In this document: positions 9,600 to 18,281 of the stretch, piece by piece
Layout of the letters: each line of letters opens with the position of its first letter
Position numbering within the stretch: position 1 is the first letter of the stretch
From: Flavobacteriaceae bacterium
GTDB lineage: Bacteria; Bacteroidota; Bacteroidia; Flavobacteriales; Flavobacteriaceae
DNA length: 64,000 bases
Assembly (NCBI GenBank): GCA_018402135.1
Contig: JAGYJF010000005.1
Location: forward strand, 310,001-374,000
Direction of reading: 5' to 3'
Notes under the pieces: model-generated
Told to the model about the DNA's origin: nothing
Seen by the model: the letters and a program-made list of their open reading frames with translations, nothing else
The model's database searches: none
Made by a program: the position numbers and the translations under genes

Positions 9600-10502
9600 T
9601 TAGTTAGCTTGGTTGTCGGTGAGTTGTAAAAATTGTTCTTCAAGACTTTCTCTTCGTTTTACCAAATGAGACAATGTAATACCTTTGTCAAACATCATTT
9701 TGTTAAAGGTTGAAGCCTCTATAGGTGCGCTTAAAAACACGGTAACAAGGTCGTTTTCAACTTTAATTTTATTAAAGTTTTCGTCTTGTTGTAAAATCGA
9801 AATCATTTTATCTTGTTCCGTACATTTCAGTTCAAAAAAACCATGACTGCTTATCATTTCATCTACACGCCCTGAGTATAGTTTTACACCATGACGCAAT
9901 ACTACCACATGGCTACAAACTTTTTCAACTTCATCTAATAAATGTGACGCCAATAAAATAGTAGTGCCATTAGCGGCAATGTCTTTTATAATCTGACGAA
10001 TTTGATGAATTCCCTGTGGGTCTAATCCGTTTGTAGGCTCGTCTAAAATTAAAATCTCAGGATTGTTGAGTAAGGCAGAGGCAATCGCTAAACGCTGCTT
10101 CATACCTAAAGAAAAGGTTTGGAATTTACTGTGTTTCCTATCTAAAAGCCCAACGATTTCTAGTTTTTTATTGATTTCATCTGGATTGACACCTTTAATT
10201 TTACAAACTAATTTTAAGTTTTCAGCAGCCGTCATATACGGATAAAAATTAGGTCGTTCTATAATGGCGCCAACTTTTTTTAAGGCATTATGGGTTGAAA
10301 CAGTGCCGTTAAACCAACTGAAATCTCCTGAAGTTTTATTTACAACATTTAAAACAATGCCAAGTGTTGTGGATTTGCCACTGCCATTCGGACCTAGGAT
10401 GCCGTAAACATTGCCTTTGTTTATAGTGAAACTTAAGTCATTTACGGCAGTGAGATTACCAAATTTTTTTGTTAAATTATTGATGGTTAGAATAGTTTCC
10501 AA
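9600..10502 (-). CDS. ABC transporter ATP-binding protein
   Basis: ATPase subunit, 300 residues. Walker A GPNGSGKST at 37-45, signature SLGMKQ at 130-135, Walker B ILILDEP at 149-155 and switch histidine H186 are all intact, so it should hydrolyse ATP. A ~75-residue C-terminal extension follows the core (regulatory domain as in DrrA/BcrA-type ATPases). The start codon is TTG: the frame has a stop (TAA) five codons upstream, no ATG near, and the TTG gives the expected METILTINNLTKKFG N-terminus. It pairs with the permease gene just downstream. Its promoter region is shared, divergently, with the orphan gene at 10627. Confidence 0.9.
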   Translation of the reverse strand: METILTINNLTKKFGNLTAVNDLSFTINKGNVYGILGPNGSGKSTTLGIVLNVVNKTSGDFSWFNGTVSTHNALKKVGAIIERPNFYPYMTAAENLKLVCKIKGVNPDEINKKLEIVGLLDRKHSKFQTFSLGMKQRLAIASALLNNPEILILDEPTNGLDPQGIHQIRQIIKDIAANGTTILLASHLLDEVEKVCSHVVVLRHGVKLYSGRVDEMISSHGFFELKCTEQDKMISILQQDENFNKIKVENDLVTVFLSAPIEASTFNKMMFDKGITLSHLVKRRESLEEQFLQLTDNQAN

Positions 10503-10522
10503 AATGAAGTTAGTTTAATTAT

Positions 10523-10539
10523 AACACTTCAGTAGTGTT
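10523..10539. promoter_or_regulatory. Inverted repeat AACACT-N5-AGTGTT in a divergent promoter region
   Basis: A perfect 6-bp inverted repeat with a 5-base centre lies in the 124-base gap between the ABC ATPase gene (leftward) and the orphan gene (rightward). Such a site could be an operator for a dimeric regulator. No regulator gene is adjacent, and a repeat this short may occur by chance. Confidence 0.3.
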
Positions 10540-10603
10540 TTGGTTAATTACTTAATACGACGAAGCTACCTTGATATTGTTACAAGAATAGCAATAAAAA
10601 CAT

Positions 10604-10611
10604 TAAATTTG
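10604..10611 (+). promoter_or_regulatory. -7 promoter box (TAAATTTG) upstream of the orphan kinase-like gene
   Basis: TAAATTTG matches TAnnTTTG and lies 15 bases before the ATG at 10627. A TTG at 10577-10579 is 24 bases upstream, slightly longer than the usual spacing. The box argues for the ATG at 10627 rather than the TTG 29 codons earlier, because that earlier start would lie upstream of the promoter. Confidence 0.45.
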
Positions 10612-10626
10612 AGTAATAATAATGTT

Positions 10627-11694
10627 ATGCAAGATTTAAAGATTTCTAAGAAAAAACCGACCTATCCGGTTAGCCAAAAATTACAAGCTTATTTGTCGCG
10701 GTACAATAGAAATATTAAAATACCGATATTTTATGATGATTTATTGCGGTTTCAAGGTTCGGTAACAGTTTATGATAAAAATGATCAAGATACGCTTTGG
10801 ATACGCGTATATTTTGATGAGCATGAACGTAAGGAGATAGATTTATCTTTAAAAAAGGTCTATACCATTTTACATTCTGATGGGAATGATACTACTATTC
10901 CGTTTTTGAATGTAGATGCTGTTGACTATTGCACTTTTGGAAATTCAAAACCTTTTAGGATAAAAATCCGTAATATTTTAAACGACAATTTCACCTATTT
11001 TTATGTAAAAAAAGCAGATGCATCTCGAATTTATGGCTTAGAATTAGAACATATGTTATCGCCGTATAATTTGAATTTTTTGGTTTATAAGGATACGCTT
11101 ATTGAAGAACACATTGCCGGTATTCCAGGAGATGTTTTTATTAATACCTATTTGCCAAAATGCACTAAATCGGAAAAGTCTCAAATCGCAAAGGAATTTG
11201 TGAAATTCAACGAACGCTGCATGATTCGTCTTTTAGGCGATATGCGTTCGTATAACTATGTAATTGTTCCTACCCACGATTTTGACCATGTGGTTTATAA
11301 AATACGAGCAATAGATTTTGATCAACAATCTTTTGAAGGCAAGTTTAATATTTACAGACCGCAGTTTTTTAAAGAAAATTTTAAAATGGTTGAGTTAGTG
11401 CAGGAAAGTTTTAAAAAGTTTTCCGTTGACCAATATAAAATTGAAGAACGTTCCATTTTGGTGAAACGACTCAAAAGCTTTCAAGGTAGAATGGATAAAC
11501 TTCTAAACTGTATGACCAGCGATAGTATATCTCATGAAGCACATATTGAATCACTTAAAAAAAGTATTTTCGATTACACCTTAGATCAAAAATTTATGCG
11601 TTGCAAAACCATGGGCGACATATTAAAAAGAGCCTTAGAGTATTTAACGCGCAACTATGAAAGTGTAAATATACAGGCATTGAAAACGAAGTAA
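10627..11694 (+). CDS. Conserved hypothetical protein with kinase/APH-like active-site motifs
   Basis: I do not recognise a named family for this 355-residue protein. Several motifs fit the protein-kinase-like / aminoglycoside phosphotransferase fold in the right order: a lysine pair K128-K129 in YFYVKKADA, acidic residues E139/E141 in a following helix, a hinge-like EEHIAGIPGD (160-169), a catalytic-loop-like GDMRSYN (204-210; Asp then Asn five residues later, as in HGDLHxxN), and an IDFD metal-binding motif (229-232). The region 1-110 is a separate, unassigned N-terminal part and the C-terminal ~110 residues are helical. No signal peptide or membrane segment is seen. ATG at 10627 is preferred over the TTG at 10540. 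The kinase assignment is inference from motifs; the substrate is unknown. Confidence 0.6.
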   Translation: MQDLKISKKKPTYPVSQKLQAYLSRYNRNIKIPIFYDDLLRFQGSVTVYDKNDQDTLWIRVYFDEHERKEIDLSLKKVYTILHSDGNDTTIPFLNVDAVDYCTFGNSKPFRIKIRNILNDNFTYFYVKKADASRIYGLELEHMLSPYNLNFLVYKDTLIEEHIAGIPGDVFINTYLPKCTKSEKSQIAKEFVKFNERCMIRLLGDMRSYNYVIVPTHDFDHVVYKIRAIDFDQQSFEGKFNIYRPQFFKENFKMVELVQESFKKFSVDQYKIEERSILVKRLKSFQGRMDKLLNCMTSDSISHEAHIESLKKSIFDYTLDQKFMRCKTMGDILKRALEYLTRNYESVNIQALKTK

Positions 11695-11780
11695 ATATCT
11701 GCTACTAACTACGTAGATGCATCAACGAAAATCGGTGTAATCCGTTGAAAGTAATAGTAGAAATCAAAATTAATATTCTG

Positions 11781-12296
11781 TTAATTCCAGTGTTCGTCGA
11801 AGTCTAAGCTATCGTAATCGTCTATATCTAAACCATCCTCAAATTCATCATTAAAGTCGTCCAGATTTTCAGCTTCAAATGTTTTTTCAGGCGCTGTATC
11901 GGGTAATTGTCCATGTACAAACATTAGATTAGGGTAATCGGTTCCTTCGGCTTCTTCAACTATTTCAGCCAATTCAACATAAAATGTCCACATGCTTAAA
12001 AAATCGTAGACATAAATGAGTTTTGTTTGTACTTCGTGAATTATTTCGTTAATAATGGTAGAGTTCATGGTTCTTGCAGCAGCATCTTCACCTAAATCTA
12101 ACATGGGTATTTCTTCGCCTTGGTTCCACTCATCATCACTTAAATAAAATGATGCCATTTCTAAACCATCAAATCCGAAACTTTGTGCAATACAATTGTG
12201 CAAATCTTCAAGAGAATCCGTTTCTCTTATTTCTAGATCTCTAAATATGTCTTCATCGGTATCGTCGTCTAATACCACTCTAAATCTGTAAATCAT
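11781..12296 (-). CDS. Plasmid pRiA4b ORF-3-like family protein
   Basis: A 171-residue acidic cytoplasmic protein. The N-terminus (MIYRFRVVLDDD, IRETDSLEDLHNCIAQSFGFD, MASFYLSDDEWNQG) follows the PRiA4b-ORF3/IS1096-passenger TnpR-like fold, which is common as a stand-alone chromosomal gene in Bacteroidota. The C-terminus is Asp/Glu rich (DDFNDEFEDGLDIDDYDSLDFDE). The biochemical function of the family is unknown. It is last in the leftward run after ctaA (32-base gap) but has a strong own -7 box. Despite the family name there is no transposon context here. Confidence 0.75.
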   Translation of the reverse strand: MIYRFRVVLDDDTDEDIFRDLEIRETDSLEDLHNCIAQSFGFDGLEMASFYLSDDEWNQGEEIPMLDLGEDAAARTMNSTIINEIIHEVQTKLIYVYDFLSMWTFYVELAEIVEEAEGTDYPNLMFVHGQLPDTAPEKTFEAENLDDFNDEFEDGLDIDDYDSLDFDEHWN

Positions 12297-12316
12297 TTCA
12301 GTTTTATTTTACGTTA

Positions 12317-12324
12317 CAAAGATA
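12317..12324 (-). promoter_or_regulatory. -7 promoter box (TATCTTTG) for the PRiA4b-like gene
   Basis: The minus strand reads TATCTTTG 21 bases before the ATG at 12296, in the short gap after ctaA. It matches the Bacteroidota -7 consensus exactly and is identical to the boxes at 8754 and 42727. Confidence 0.5.
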
Positions 12325-12328
12325 CTAA

Positions 12329-13369
12329 TTAAGTTGAAGAGACTTGCGTTTGCCTTTGATTTAGCTTGCTGCTTTCAAGAATTAGATAGAATTGCAAACC
12401 TATCATGACCGCGGCTATTACCAAGTGTAAAGGCTGAGTTGAAAAAGGAAAATCAAAATAATACATGGCAATTCCGGTTAGTATTTCCAAGGCAATACAC
12501 CACATTACTAAATTAATTTTTTGATATCCGAGTTGTAATTTTCGGTTTCTTAAAAATAGCCAACCATTTAAAACCAATACTAAAATGGATAAGGAGCGAT
12601 GCACGTAAAAATTTAACCTTGGCTCTGCTAGCCACTCGCTTTTGATATAGCCAATTTCTTTTACTTGTTCATCAACATATTGCCTTACCTGTGTGCCTAA
12701 AACTATTTGGATTAAAGTAAGAACCGTGGCAGCTATAAGTACCCATTGAAAAGTTTTGTCAGCTATTTGGTTTTTAAAAATTGTTTTGGATGCGTAAATT
12801 AAATACAAGATAATAAACACAATAACCAATGCCATCACCATATGGATGGTTATTTTAAAAGGTGCCAAATTAGAATCTACCACTGTTTTGCCTAGCCATG
12901 CTTGAAAACCCATGGCAAAAACGGTAATAACACTCAATGGTAGCAACCATTTATTATCTTTCCAAAGCCAAATAGACATTATGGTGAAGATAAGAATTGG
13001 TATTCCCGAAAGTGCACCGATTAGTCGGTTAATATATTCAACCCAAGTATGTAAAGGATTGTATATAGCGTAATCATGCGCTGTAAAATCAGTCCAATTA
13101 TCATCGTTTAAAGTAGTTCCAGAAACAAAGTCTTTTTTTGCCACTTTAAGCGCTTCATCCACAATAATGACAATGCCTTTTTCATAAGAATAATTTGGTT
13201 TAAATTCAAGCTCCGAAGCTTCAGTTGGTGGAATGTAATAGCCAAAACATTTTGGCCAATCTGGGCATCCCATTCCTGAACCAGTCATTCTTACAACAGC
13301 ACCGGCAATAATTACAAGGTAGATAAGCACTAAGGCTATTTTGGCCGTTTTTCTAAATTTCTTAATCAT
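12329..13369 (-). CDS. ctaA: Heme A synthase (COX15/CtaA family)
   Basis: Membrane enzyme that oxidises the C8 methyl of heme O to make heme A for cytochrome c oxidase. The 346-residue protein has about eight hydrophobic helices and the family landmarks: [14 protein letters not shown] near residues 30-43, [27 protein letters not shown], a [10 protein letters not shown] helix and a C-terminal [13 protein letters not shown], supplying the conserved histidines. An insert of ~60 residues after the first helix ([19 protein letters not shown]) is usual in Bacteroidota homologues. Its ATG overlaps the stop of the CCA-transferase gene by four bases (ATGA), suggesting translational coupling. Confidence 0.93.
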   Translation of the reverse strand: MIKKFRKTAKIALVLIYLVIIAGAVVRMTGSGMGCPDWPKCFGYYIPPTEASELEFKPNYSYEKGIVIIVDEALKVAKKDFVSGTTLNDDNWTDFTAHDYAIYNPLHTWVEYINRLIGALSGIPILIFTIMSIWLWKDNKWLLPLSVITVFAMGFQAWLGKTVVDSNLAPFKITIHMVMALVIVFIILYLIYASKTIFKNQIADKTFQWVLIAATVLTLIQIVLGTQVRQYVDEQVKEIGYIKSEWLAEPRLNFYVHRSLSILVLVLNGWLFLRNRKLQLGYQKINLVMWCIALEILTGIAMYYFDFPFSTQPLHLVIAAVMIGLQFYLILESSKLNQRQTQVSST

Positions 13370-14787
13370 GATTTGGCAGCAACTTTTAAACCTAATTTTT
13401 CACCTTCGACTAGCATCATTTCATAGGCAGCTTCATATTGGTTGGGAATTTCACCCTCTAAAACAGCTTCTTTAATGCGTTCTTTTATAATACCGATTTC
13501 ACGTGATGGACTTAAATTAAAGGTGGTCATTATATCTTCACCACTTATCGGTGGCTGAAAATTGCGGATGTGATCTCGGGCTTCAACTTCTTCAATTTTT
13601 TCTCTCACAAGTTGAAAATTGTGGTGGTATTTTTTAAACTTCTTTGGATTTTTGGTGGTGATATCCGCCTCGCAAAGCGTCATTAAATCATCTACAGAAT
13701 CACCTGCATCAAAAACAAGTCTGCGCACTGCCGAGTCGGTAACATCATCTGCCAAAGCAATGGGTCTTGAACTCATAAATACCAATTTTTGAACATATTT
13801 CATTTTATCATTCAAAGGCATTTTCAGTCTTTTAAACAATTTGTAAACCATTTTTGAGCCTTCAAATTCATGACCATGAAACGTCCAACCAATTTTTTTA
13901 TGAAACTTTTTGGTGGGTGCTTTGCCAATATCGTGTAATAATGCAGCCCAACGCAACCAAAGGTTGTCAGTATGTTTGCAAATATTATCAACCACTTCTA
14001 AGGTGTGATAAAAATTATCTTTATGGCGTTGTCCTTCAATTTCTTCAATACCTTTTAAAGCGATTAATTCAGGTAAAATATGTTTTAACAATCCTGTTTT
14101 CTCTAAAAGTAAAAAGCCTTTAGACGGTTGTTCACTTTCCATTATTTTGTGCAACTCAGTAACAATACGTTCGTTGGTTATAATGTTTATCCTGTGATGA
14201 TTTTTTGAAATGGATACCAAGGATTCGTCTTCAATTGTGAAGTTAAGTTGTGTTGCAAATCGAATAGCACGTAGCATTCTTAGCGGATCATCGCTGTAAG
14301 TAATATCAGGGTTAAGCGGGGTTTTTATTATCTTATTTCGTAAATCATCAAATCCATTAAACGGGTCGAGTAAATTTCCGTAGCTTTCCTGGTTTAAGCT
14401 AATCGCCATGGCATTTATGGTAAAATCTCTGCGATTTTGATCATCTTCTAGGGTGCCATTTTCTACCACTGGATTCCGACTATTTTCGTTATACGATTCT
14501 TTGCGCGCACCTACAAATTCAATTTCGATATCTTGGTAACGCAACATGGCCGTTCCGTAGGTTTTGAAAATTTTGACCTTCGGTTTATTTGGTAATAATA
14601 AAGCTACTTTTTTAGCCAATTCTATACCACTACCAATCGCCACAACATCAATGTCTTTTGCATCACCACGTTCTAAAATAAAATCGCGGACAAAACCACC
14701 AATGGCATAAGCATCAAGCTGTAATGACGCCGTTGCTTCAGATATTTTTGAAAAAATAGGATGCTGTAATGCTGTTTTGTAATTCAT
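13366..14787 (-). CDS. cca: CCA-adding tRNA nucleotidyltransferase with HD domain
   Basis: Adds or repairs the 3' CCA of tRNAs. A class II nucleotidyltransferase head has GGFVRD at 30-35 and the DID metal motif at 45-47, followed by the [10 protein letters not shown] and [12 protein letters not shown] motifs that bind nucleotide and tRNA. An HD phosphohydrolase domain follows ([17 protein letters not shown], about residue 280). Length 473. Start: ATG at 14787; the TTG one codon upstream is unnecessary. It lies 4 bases after tsaC and overlaps ctaA, forming a tRNA-maturation pair with tsaC. A poly(A) polymerase role cannot be excluded by sequence alone, but the single homologue is most simply CCA-adding. 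Confidence 0.88.
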   Translation of the reverse strand: MNYKTALQHPIFSKISEATASLQLDAYAIGGFVRDFILERGDAKDIDVVAIGSGIELAKKVALLLPNKPKVKIFKTYGTAMLRYQDIEIEFVGARKESYNENSRNPVVENGTLEDDQNRRDFTINAMAISLNQESYGNLLDPFNGFDDLRNKIIKTPLNPDITYSDDPLRMLRAIRFATQLNFTIEDESLVSISKNHHRINIITNERIVTELHKIMESEQPSKGFLLLEKTGLLKHILPELIALKGIEEIEGQRHKDNFYHTLEVVDNICKHTDNLWLRWAALLHDIGKAPTKKFHKKIGWTFHGHEFEGSKMVYKLFKRLKMPLNDKMKYVQKLVFMSSRPIALADDVTDSAVRRLVFDAGDSVDDLMTLCEADITTKNPKKFKKYHHNFQLVREKIEEVEARDHIRNFQPPISGEDIMTTFNLSPSREIGIIKERIKEAVLEGEIPNQYEAAYEMMLVEGEKLGLKVAAKS

Positions 14788-14791
14788 CAAT

Positions 14792-15352
14792 TTATTGCCG
14801 TATCACCTTAACGGTACCGTCATTTCCTAACCTAATTATGGAGGAAGGATCGGCATTGCCGTTTTCGTTTGGCAAATTTACAACATAGTCTACACCTTTT
14901 AAAATACTACCGCTAATTTCACTGAAATGTTTTGGCGCAGGTTTTCCGGAAATATTTGCCGAAGTTGACACAATCGGTCTTTTTAATTTCTTGATTAAAA
15001 GGTGTGCAAAGCCACGGTCAACTATTCTAATAGCTAGCGTGTTGTCTGCTCCCACCAAGTTTTCGGCAATATGTACTGGTTGATCGTAAATAATAGTAGT
15101 TGGTTTTTTTGCATATTTTAAAATATTGTATGCCAAATCTGGTACATTAGAAATGTATTGCTCTAGCATTTTAAAATCTGAAACTAAACAAACAAGTGTT
15201 TTGTTCTCATCTCTTTTTTTAATTTGAAATATTTTTTCAACAGCTTCGTAATTCGTAGCATCGCAACCAATGCCATACACGGTATCTGTTGGATATAGAA
15301 TTGTGCCACCGTTTTTGAGACTGGTTAGCGCGTTTTGGATTGGTATATTCAT
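14792..15352 (-). CDS. tsaC: L-threonylcarbamoyladenylate synthase (YrdC/Sua5 family)
   Basis: Makes threonylcarbamoyl-AMP for the universal t6A37 modification of ANN-decoding tRNAs. The 186-residue protein is a single YrdC domain without the C-terminal Sua5 extension. Signatures: [18 protein letters not shown] (16-33), [14 protein letters not shown] and the [15 protein letters not shown] loop that binds substrate. It sits between a methyltransferase-like gene (6-base gap) and cca (4-base gap) in one leftward operon. Confidence 0.92.
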   Translation of the reverse strand: MNIPIQNALTSLKNGGTILYPTDTVYGIGCDATNYEAVEKIFQIKKRDENKTLVCLVSDFKMLEQYISNVPDLAYNILKYAKKPTTIIYDQPVHIAENLVGADNTLAIRIVDRGFAHLLIKKLKRPIVSTSANISGKPAPKHFSEISGSILKGVDYVVNLPNENGNADPSSIIRLGNDGTVKVIRQ

Positions 15353-15358
15353 TTTAAT

Positions 15359-16036
15359 TTAATCTATTGATAGACTTTCTTTTTTCACTAGTAAAACTTG
15401 ATAGGCATTAATCAATACTTTCCAGTTTTTTTTAACCATGTAGTCTATGACGGTTTTACCTTTACCACCGCCAGGTAAACCACAATCGTCAATAAGTACT
15501 ATGGAGTTTTTGTGCAGTTTGTGTTCTATAATTTTAAACTCTTGGAGGTGATGCTCCTGACTTTTAGTTTGAATATCTTTATCGGTTTTAGAATAGTCGT
15601 AGCTGTCTAAATAAAGAAAATCTACAGACTGACTAAAAGTCTTTAGAAAGGTCAAAGAATCGTTTAAGTGCACCGTTACAGAGTCATTTAGACCTTGATT
15701 GTCAACCTCGCGTTGCGACCCTTTTACCGAGTCTTCGCTAATATCAACAGAGTGCATTTGAGCATTATTTTGTTGAGCCCATTTGCCAAAAACTATGGTG
15801 GCCCCACCATCACCCTTGGTGTTTTTTAGACCATCTCTAGAAGTTCCTGTTTCGACAATTATTTTTACCTTACGCTCGCTTAGCAGTTTTAAGGTTCTAG
15901 CAAAAGTGACCCTACGCCTTCTAAAATTATATTTAAATGGCATAAATGGATACAACGATTTATGCTTTACAAGCTTGATAGCATAGTGTAATGCAGCTGC
16001 CAGTAATAAGAAGCTAAATATAATTTTAAATAACAT
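15359..16036 (-). CDS. Membrane-anchored class I SAM methyltransferase-like protein
   Basis: 225 residues. A single N-terminal hydrophobic segment (about residues 2-22, IIFSFLLLAAALHYAIKLV) would anchor it in the inner membrane, followed by a basic RRRRVTFAR stretch. The globular part has a Rossmann-like motif (IIVETGTSRDG), an acidic strand end (MHSVDIS) and VDFLYLDSYD, in the style of class I SAM methyltransferases of the Methyltransf_24/CmcI type. It begins the tsaC-cca-ctaA run yet borders the surface-glycan genes, so it could belong to either group. The acceptor is unknown and methyltransferase activity is inference. Confidence 0.65.
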   Translation of the reverse strand: MLFKIIFSFLLLAAALHYAIKLVKHKSLYPFMPFKYNFRRRRVTFARTLKLLSERKVKIIVETGTSRDGLKNTKGDGGATIVFGKWAQQNNAQMHSVDISEDSVKGSQREVDNQGLNDSVTVHLNDSLTFLKTFSQSVDFLYLDSYDYSKTDKDIQTKSQEHHLQEFKIIEHKLHKNSIVLIDDCGLPGGGKGKTVIDYMVKKNWKVLINAYQVLLVKKESLSID

Positions 16037-16129
16037 TTTGGGATTTTTAATTATTAAGTAACAAATTTAGGATTTAGTTTTTAAATAAAGTTTTATTGAT
16101 ATTTTTACTTCCAATTATTTTAAGATAAT

Positions 16130-16978
16130 ATGAGCAAAAGATTAAAGTATTCGTTTTTAAAGTTAAAATCTTATTTAAGAAGAAAACTTCTGGGTAAATA
16201 TGCCATTGGGGTTATCTATGAAACCAAAAACGGAAAAATATTAGCCCCCATAGACGATTTATCTGTGGGTAAAAAACTTGGCCATAAAGGTGAATATGAC
16301 ATGACCGAGGTCAATACTATCAAAAATTTTATTCACCCTAGTGATACACTTTATGTCATTGGTGTACACTGGGGAACGCTGCTCATTCCACTTTCCAAGT
16401 ATTGCAAGAATGTTATTGGTTATGAGGCCAATCCTAAAACCTTTTACTTTTTAGAGACCAATGTATTGATTAACAATATAGAAAACGTTAAACTGTTTAA
16501 CCTTGCGGCAGGAGATAGCTCGAGAAAGGTGAAATTTTATACCAGCACTATTAATTCTGGTGGAAGTAAAATTAAGCCAGAAATAGACAAGCTAATGTAC
16601 ACTTTTGATAATCCAGATGAAATTGAAGTAGATATGGTAAGCATTGATAATCATATAGATGATATTAATTTACCAGAAGCCCATGGGATAATCATGGATA
16701 TTGAAGGAGCGGAATTTTATGCGTTAAAGGGCATGCCAAAAACTTTAAAATCCAGTAAATTTCTTTATATTGAGTATGTACCTCATCATCTTGAAAATGT
16801 GTCAAATACTAGTATTGAAGTATTTTTCAACCTCATAATACCCTATTTCAATACTGTTAAATTTATGAATAATCCAGACAAAGTGTTTGATGTTAAAACT
16901 GAAGGAGAGCGCTTTTTGTCTTATGTAAATGAGCTTAAGCAAACTGGAGCCTGCGACAATTTATTATTTAGTAAATAA
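16130..16978 (+). CDS. FkbM family methyltransferase
   Basis: 282 residues, likely a SAM-dependent O-methyltransferase acting on a sugar of a surface glycan. FkbM landmarks: LYVIGVHWGTLLIPL as motif I (a variant lacking the usual GxxxG), NVIGYEANPKTFYFLETN, NIENVKLFNLAAGD, VDMVSIDNHID and IIMDIEGAEFYALKGM. It lies at the start of the glycosyltransferase patch and its 3' end overlaps the convergent GT4 gene by 15 bases. The N-terminal ~60 residues are basic. The glycan substrate is inferred from context. Confidence 0.82.
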   Translation: MSKRLKYSFLKLKSYLRRKLLGKYAIGVIYETKNGKILAPIDDLSVGKKLGHKGEYDMTEVNTIKNFIHPSDTLYVIGVHWGTLLIPLSKYCKNVIGYEANPKTFYFLETNVLINNIENVKLFNLAAGDSSRKVKFYTSTINSGGSKIKPEIDKLMYTFDNPDEIEVDMVSIDNHIDDINLPEAHGIIMDIEGAEFYALKGMPKTLKSSKFLYIEYVPHHLENVSNTSIEVFFNLIIPYFNTVKFMNNPDKVFDVKTEGERFLSYVNELKQTGACDNLLFSK

Positions 16979-18040
16979 TAGGCTCTTGTAGATTTCAATA
17001 TATTGTTTTGCGGCGTTATCCCAGTTAAAACTTTTTGCGTGATTAATATAGTTTTGAGTTAAAACTGCCTGATTTTTGTAAAAAGTATTTAATCCATCTT
17101 CTAGGACTTTCGCCATGTATTCGGGCTCAAAATGATCCCAATAAAATGCGTGAGTTTTTCCGATTTCAGGTAAAGAGGTATTGTTTGACATAAATACAGG
17201 TTTTCCAAAACGCATTGCCTCGATTGGTGGAATTCCAAAACCTTCGCGTAACGACGGAAATACAAAGGCTTCGCAATTTTGCATGTAATATTGCTTGTCC
17301 AACTCGGATATTTTACCAGTAATAATCACCCGGTTTTCTAATTTTAATTCATTTATAGTGTTTTGCAACGTTCTCTTTGCGTAATCAGTGTTGTTATTGC
17401 CTGAAAGTAGGAGATTGTATTCTGGCAAAAGTGCTAGCATTTTAACAAGAACATGGAAATTTTTACGTTCGGTAAATTCTCCTATACTAAACAAATAAGG
17501 TTTTTTAGAGTGTGATTTGGCGGTATAGCCTGGTGGAATTTTAATGTTGATAATTGGATTTCCGTTGTAAATTACATGTTCAGGAACGTTTGGCACCTTG
17601 AAAAAATGATGTGTTGATTTTTTGGCATATTCAGAAATGTAGGTGATGGCTGCGCTTCTGTCGAGTTTGTTTTGAAATTTAATGTTGCGCTCATGATTTA
17701 AATCACTAGAAACTTCATCAATAAAATTTACATCATGGACCGTTAATAAATAGGGTAGATTGTAATAAGGCTCAATTTTGATATTCTGATTTAAACAATG
17801 CCACAAATCGTATTTTTTTCGAATTCTAAAGGCACTATACCGCCTTAGTGAATAATATTTTTTGTAATTAAAATAGCTATTAAATTCATCTTTTAATGGG
17901 GCGATATTTTTTGCATGAAGCGTTATTTTAAAATTTTGAATATTTGCATTATAAAGACCCTTTATTAGATGATAATTGAACTGCCCAAATCCAAAATTTT
18001 GATTTTTTATGTTATGTGATTCTAAGAAAACTTTCTTCAT
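16964..18040 (-). CDS. Glycosyltransferase family 4 (GT-B fold)
   Basis: 358 residues. The C-terminal domain shows the classic group 1 layout: LFSIGEFTERKNFHVLVKML, LLLSGNNN, then FVFPSLREGFGIPPIEAMRFG with the E-x7-E nucleotide-sugar motif, and VFMSNNTSLPEIG. The N-terminal domain keeps HCLNQN and LPYLLTVHDVNF. It probably transfers a hexose to lipid A-core or another glycan on the cytoplasmic membrane face. Its 3' end overlaps the FkbM gene on the other strand by 15 bases. Confidence 0.87.
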   Translation of the reverse strand: MKKVFLESHNIKNQNFGFGQFNYHLIKGLYNANIQNFKITLHAKNIAPLKDEFNSYFNYKKYYSLRRYSAFRIRKKYDLWHCLNQNIKIEPYYNLPYLLTVHDVNFIDEVSSDLNHERNIKFQNKLDRSAAITYISEYAKKSTHHFFKVPNVPEHVIYNGNPIINIKIPPGYTAKSHSKKPYLFSIGEFTERKNFHVLVKMLALLPEYNLLLSGNNNTDYAKRTLQNTINELKLENRVIITGKISELDKQYYMQNCEAFVFPSLREGFGIPPIEAMRFGKPVFMSNNTSLPEIGKTHAFYWDHFEPEYMAKVLEDGLNTFYKNQAVLTQNYINHAKSFNWDNAAKQYIEIYKSLLFTK

Positions 18041-18281
18041 ACCTTAATTTTTACAAGGTAAATATATATACATTTGTATGTTTTATGCCTCAAAAGAAAT
18101 TGATTTTAAGTAAAAATAAAAATCAATTATATATTTTCGTGTTTTAAATCTTTATGCATCGTTAATAATATTTAACAAGTGTTTTATTAACAATGTTATT
18201 GTAGATTAAAATTTTAATTTCATTGTTGGGTTATTTGATTTTATTGTTTTACTGTATGAAATTTAACTGCGAAATGAATGA
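18041..18281. other. AT-rich divergent intergenic region
   Basis: 241 bases between the leftward GT4 gene and the rightward kinase gene, very AT-rich. One TACATTTG box on the plus strand (18069-18076) matches the -7 consensus but lies over 200 bases before the next start, so it may be a chance match or mark a long leader. No reading frame or RNA gene recognised. Confidence 0.4.

Noticed and set aside
11695-11780. CTACGTAG palindrome and phrase like ATCGGTGTAATCCGTTG in the gap after the kinase-like gene
   Set aside because: Short; similar text recurs in intergenic spaces of many Bacteroidota, but a single copy in this window cannot be called a repeat family.
11781-12296. Possible mobile element, because the family is named after plasmid and IS passenger genes
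   Set aside because: No transposase, terminal inverted repeats or target duplication nearby; the gene is a common chromosomal single gene in this phylum.
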